NCBI RefSeq assembly: GCF_003589595.1
Contig: NW_020653851.1
Span: forward strand, 21,083,995-21,147,994
Reading direction: 5' to 3'
Length of the DNA stretch: 64,000 nt
Source of the DNA: Hyposmocoma kahamanoa
Lineage: Eukaryota; Arthropoda; Insecta; Lepidoptera; Cosmopterigidae
Below are positions 62,892 through 64,000 of the stretch, in pieces; within the stretch, counting starts at the first letter, position 1; each line of letters opens with the position of its first letter. The notes beneath the pieces are model-generated. The model searched no databases. It saw only the letters and a list, made by a program, of their open reading frames with translations, and had not been told where the DNA came from. Made by a program: the position numbers and the translations under genes.

Positions 62892-63265
62892 CTTAGAATA
62901 ATAACGCATAGAAACCTAGTCCGCACACGCTAAGTGAGGCAAATTGAAGCGCTCCCAAAGGGCCTACACGAGCGGGTGGGCCGTCAGTGCTCAAGGTCAA
63001 CTTGCACCGCGAACAGCTCAAAAATTTAATCTAAAAATGACGAAACCTGCGGTAAATGAGTGTAACAATACGTCAGACAAACATAATATAGATACTAACA
63101 TCACATTCCACAAGGATGTAACGCGTTTCAACTTGTATTTTTATATACATATTCACTAAAACCGAAAATTAACCTACTACTAAAACTAGCCTACATAAAT
63201 TTGAGTTTTGCCTCACTTGTGACAGTTTGATATGAAACTATCATTCTATGCGTTATTATTCTAAG
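62892..63265 (+). mobile_element. THAP-family DNA transposon, 374 bp (P-like)
   Basis: The same 22-bp inverted ends as the other two copies, and here the 8-bp duplication is exact: CTTGTAGC at 62884-62891 and 63266-63273. This copy fixes the target-site length for the family. Confidence 0.9.
63037..63159 (+). CDS. Truncated THAP-like start with first Cys lost
   Basis: The peptide is MTKPAVNECNNTSDKHNIDT, then NITFHKDVTRF to the same end. The first zinc-ligand Cys (residue 4) is Pro here, so this copy could not bind zinc. An upstream in-frame ATG at 62944 extends the frame to 71 codons because the TAG that blocks it in the other copies has become TTTAAT, but the extension lies in the terminal region and is unlikely to be used. 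Confidence 0.4.
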   Translation: MTKPAVNECNNTSDKHNIDTNITFHKDVTRFNLYFYIHIH

Positions 63266-63273
63266 CTTGTAGC

Positions 63274-63507
63274 ATTCTAGAAGGGTTACTTCAGAAAAAA
63301 GATAACAATGACTCTTAACACTACCTACAGATAGTTTCTCAAAGCACTCTTGTGATATACTAATAAAGTTGTGCCCACTTTTACTTTAAATTATCTAGAA
63401 ACCTTCTTTGAGATATTTTGAGGGAATTTGAACTCTTAAAATATTCAATCGAATTAAATTCTATTAGATACCTTATAGTATATATTTAGATATGGGTGTG
63501 CTGCTTG
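63274..63507. other. Unassigned AT-rich sequence
   Basis: Nothing recognisable. Confidence 0.45.
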
Positions 63508-63570
63508 GGGTGGCAGTGCTTCCCTGGACGAACGCTTTCAAAAGGAGTTCTACTGCTACTAGAATTTTAA
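63508..63570 (-). mobile_element. Family B 5' end fragment
   Basis: GGTGGCAGTGCTTCCCTGG, ACGAACGCTTTC and AAAGGAGTTCTACTGCTAC are the reverse of the first 60 bases of family B. A fragment made only of the 5' end does not fit simple 5' truncation and implies a later break. Confidence 0.72.
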
Positions 63571-63655
63571 AAGTGGCAATGATTCTGTCATCAGAGTATA
63601 ATAGCTAGTATACTGAAGGAAAAGGATACAAATTGGCGACTTGGATATATCTGTA

Positions 63656-64000
63656 ATCTCAGTACAGAGTACTAAAAAAACCGACCTCAAAAGTACGTGG
63701 AATTACGTCTATTGGCTAAGTTTTATTGAGATATTCTTAAATTCGCCACTATACAGGAGATACTATATAGACACTGGAGATATAAAAATTGGTTCTCACT
63801 ACTCAAAGTATATTTAGAGAAAAACGCCTTGAATTGGAGAAATAGCAAAATCAACCAATAAAATAATTGCTCCTTAGTAAAATTTAGGTACTATTTATAA
63901 AAATGAATCTTCATGCGTGAACAGCCACCCTTAGAGGTGGATGATTTTCTTCAAAATGAAATGGGACCACTATGGAAGTACCCCCTTTCCAACAAAAAAG
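63656..64000 (+). mobile_element. Family A element, long variant, cut by window end
   Basis: CTCAGTACAGAGTACTAAAA and AACCGACCTCAAAAGTACG open it; the variant-specific segment (ATTCGCCACTATACAGGAGA, CTCAAAGTATATTTAG, GCCTTGAATTGGAGAAATAG) follows, then CAGCCACCCTTAGAGGTGG and TGGGACCACTATGGAAGTAC. It is the inverted counterpart of 27050-27535. Confidence 0.8.

Overview
This window looks like a gene-poor, repeat-packed stretch of an insect nuclear genome, most probably a butterfly or moth. It is AT-rich, has no convincing multi-exon host gene, and is filled with repeat types I associate with Lepidoptera: several tRNA-derived SINE heads, the short elements ending in GAAGTCGGTTAAA, fragments of non-LTR retrotransposons and many small terminal-inverted-repeat elements. 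The species assignment rests on recognising these repeats, not on a marker gene. The only functional host gene I can defend is an intact tRNA-His(GTG) on the minus strand at about 51.9 kb. There is a 400-base assembly gap at 20714-21113.

For reference I name the recurring families as follows. Family A: element with ends related to AACCGACTTCAAA (about ten copies). Family B: an A-tailed interspersed repeat of about 300 bp (about twenty copies, both strands). SINE1 to SINE4: four tRNA-headed SINEs. Family D: element ending in AGGAAATGAAACTATTTTTC. Family E: GCGCACTA-ended MITE. Family F: a 300-bp GC-rich repeat. CATTGAC, CATCGAG and THAP families: three terminal-inverted-repeat families that all show 8-bp target duplications.

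Layout: 0-6.5 kb holds a SINE1 nested in a family A copy, then a LINE fragment that is itself interrupted by a family B copy and sits beside a Harbinger-like MITE. 6.5-15 kb holds a CATTGAC element, family F, LINE remnants, SINE4 and a 1-kb mariner with an internal inversion. 15-24 kb holds two CATCGAG elements, SINE2/SINE3, family B and D copies and the gap. 24-32 kb holds two THAP-family elements, a 0.8-kb TA-flanked element, a 1.2-kb CATTGAC element and LINE copies in both orientations. 32-50 kb is AT-rich with GC-rich inverted-repeat islands near 38-39 kb, a SINE1 cluster at 41.8-43.0 kb, a perfect 31-bp hairpin at 47.3 kb and a cluster of CATTGAC pieces at 49.2-50.3 kb. 50-64 kb holds the tRNA, a family A copy split by later insertions, an LTR-like segment, a duplicated repeat with a conserved minus-strand reading frame (57.2-58.8 kb), the best-preserved LINE 3' end (61.1-61.7 kb) and a third THAP-family element.

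The most notable system is the set of small DNA transposons with clear 8-bp target duplications. One family keeps, in all three copies, a 40-codon start whose Cys-x4-Cys and Phe-His spacing resembles a THAP zinc finger, which points to the P-element superfamily. Nothing here forms an operon or a host pathway; the window is best read as layered transposon insertions whose order can be partly reconstructed from nesting.
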